This document shows, in pieces, positions 6,162 to 6,190 of a stretch of 6,190 nucleotides of DNA. Each line of letters opens with the position of its first letter. Positions within the stretch are counted from its first letter, which is position 1. The stretch covers positions 1-6,190 of the forward strand of contig CAMJYS010000045.1 of assembly GCA_946410005.1 (NCBI GenBank), written 5' to 3'. The notes beneath the pieces are model-generated. The model did no database searches, had not been told where the DNA came from, and saw only the letters and a program-made list of their open reading frames with translations. Source of the DNA: an uncultured Clostridia bacterium (GTDB lineage: Bacteria; Bacillota; Clostridia; Oscillospirales; Acutalibacteraceae). The position numbers were made by a program, and so were the translations under genes.

Positions 6162-6190
6162 GATAAAATGAAGAATATGGAAGAAAAAAA
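6136..6190. other. Sequence beyond the transposase break, unassigned contig edge
   Basis: After the codon for Tyr at about 6133 the reading no longer resembles IS3 OrfB in any frame. The last bases hold AGGA (6160-6163) followed by in-frame ATGs at 6168 and 6177 that could open a gene (MKNMEEKK...), but only seven complete codons are present. It may be flanking host DNA joined to a truncated IS, or a mis-join at a repeat; it ends in an A7 run. Confidence 0.3.

Noticed and set aside
6168..6190. New gene starting at ATG 6168 or 6177
   Set aside because: Too few codons remain before the edge to support a coding call.
1..6190. CRISPR array, tRNA, toxin-antitoxin pair or defence system
   Set aside because: No direct-repeat array, cloverleaf or small gene pair was found on either strand; here mazG sits in a flippase/HU context, not with mazE/mazF.

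Overview
The window looks like one end of an assembly contig from a low-GC Gram-positive bacterium, most likely in the class Clostridia. The base composition is strongly AT-rich. Shine-Dalgarno sites are AGGAGG-like. The gene pairs gdpP-rplI and yabM/spoVB-like-mazG-hup are typical Firmicutes neighbourhoods. I cannot name a genus from sequence alone. Bases 1-46 are not biological: they match the Illumina P5/TruSeq adapter, so the left edge is an artefact and the first gene is cut there.

Layout: (a) 49-1796, plus strand: the C-terminal two thirds of gdpP (c-di-AMP phosphodiesterase) and rplI (ribosomal protein bL9), 2 nt apart and evidently co-transcribed. (b) 1826-1858: a strong hairpin with T-tracts on both sides, shared as a bidirectional terminator with the converging minus-strand group. 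(c) 4841-1866, minus strand, in transcription order: a 14-helix-type MOP flippase (YabM/SpoVB-like, MurJ superfamily), mazG (nucleoside triphosphate pyrophosphohydrolase) and hup (histone-like HU). A perfect 28-bp palindrome followed by six T residues lies between the flippase gene and mazG and may act as a terminator or attenuator. (d) 4935 to the right edge, plus strand: an IS3-family insertion sequence with orfA, a textbook A_AAA_AAG programmed -1 frameshift site and orfB. OrfB is damaged: two compensating indels scramble the stretch just before the catalytic Glu, and the usual C-terminus is replaced by unrelated sequence near the contig edge.

The genes are mostly housekeeping: second-messenger turnover, translation, lipid-linked precursor export, nucleotide-pool sanitation and nucleoid structure. 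The mobile element sits directly behind the flippase promoter, where spoVT/mfd are often found in relatives. I see no CRISPR array, tRNA, rRNA, defence island or clearly new system. The observations most worth checking are the adapter contamination, the palindrome at the mazG start, the degenerate C-terminal MazG domain and the decayed IS3 transposase.
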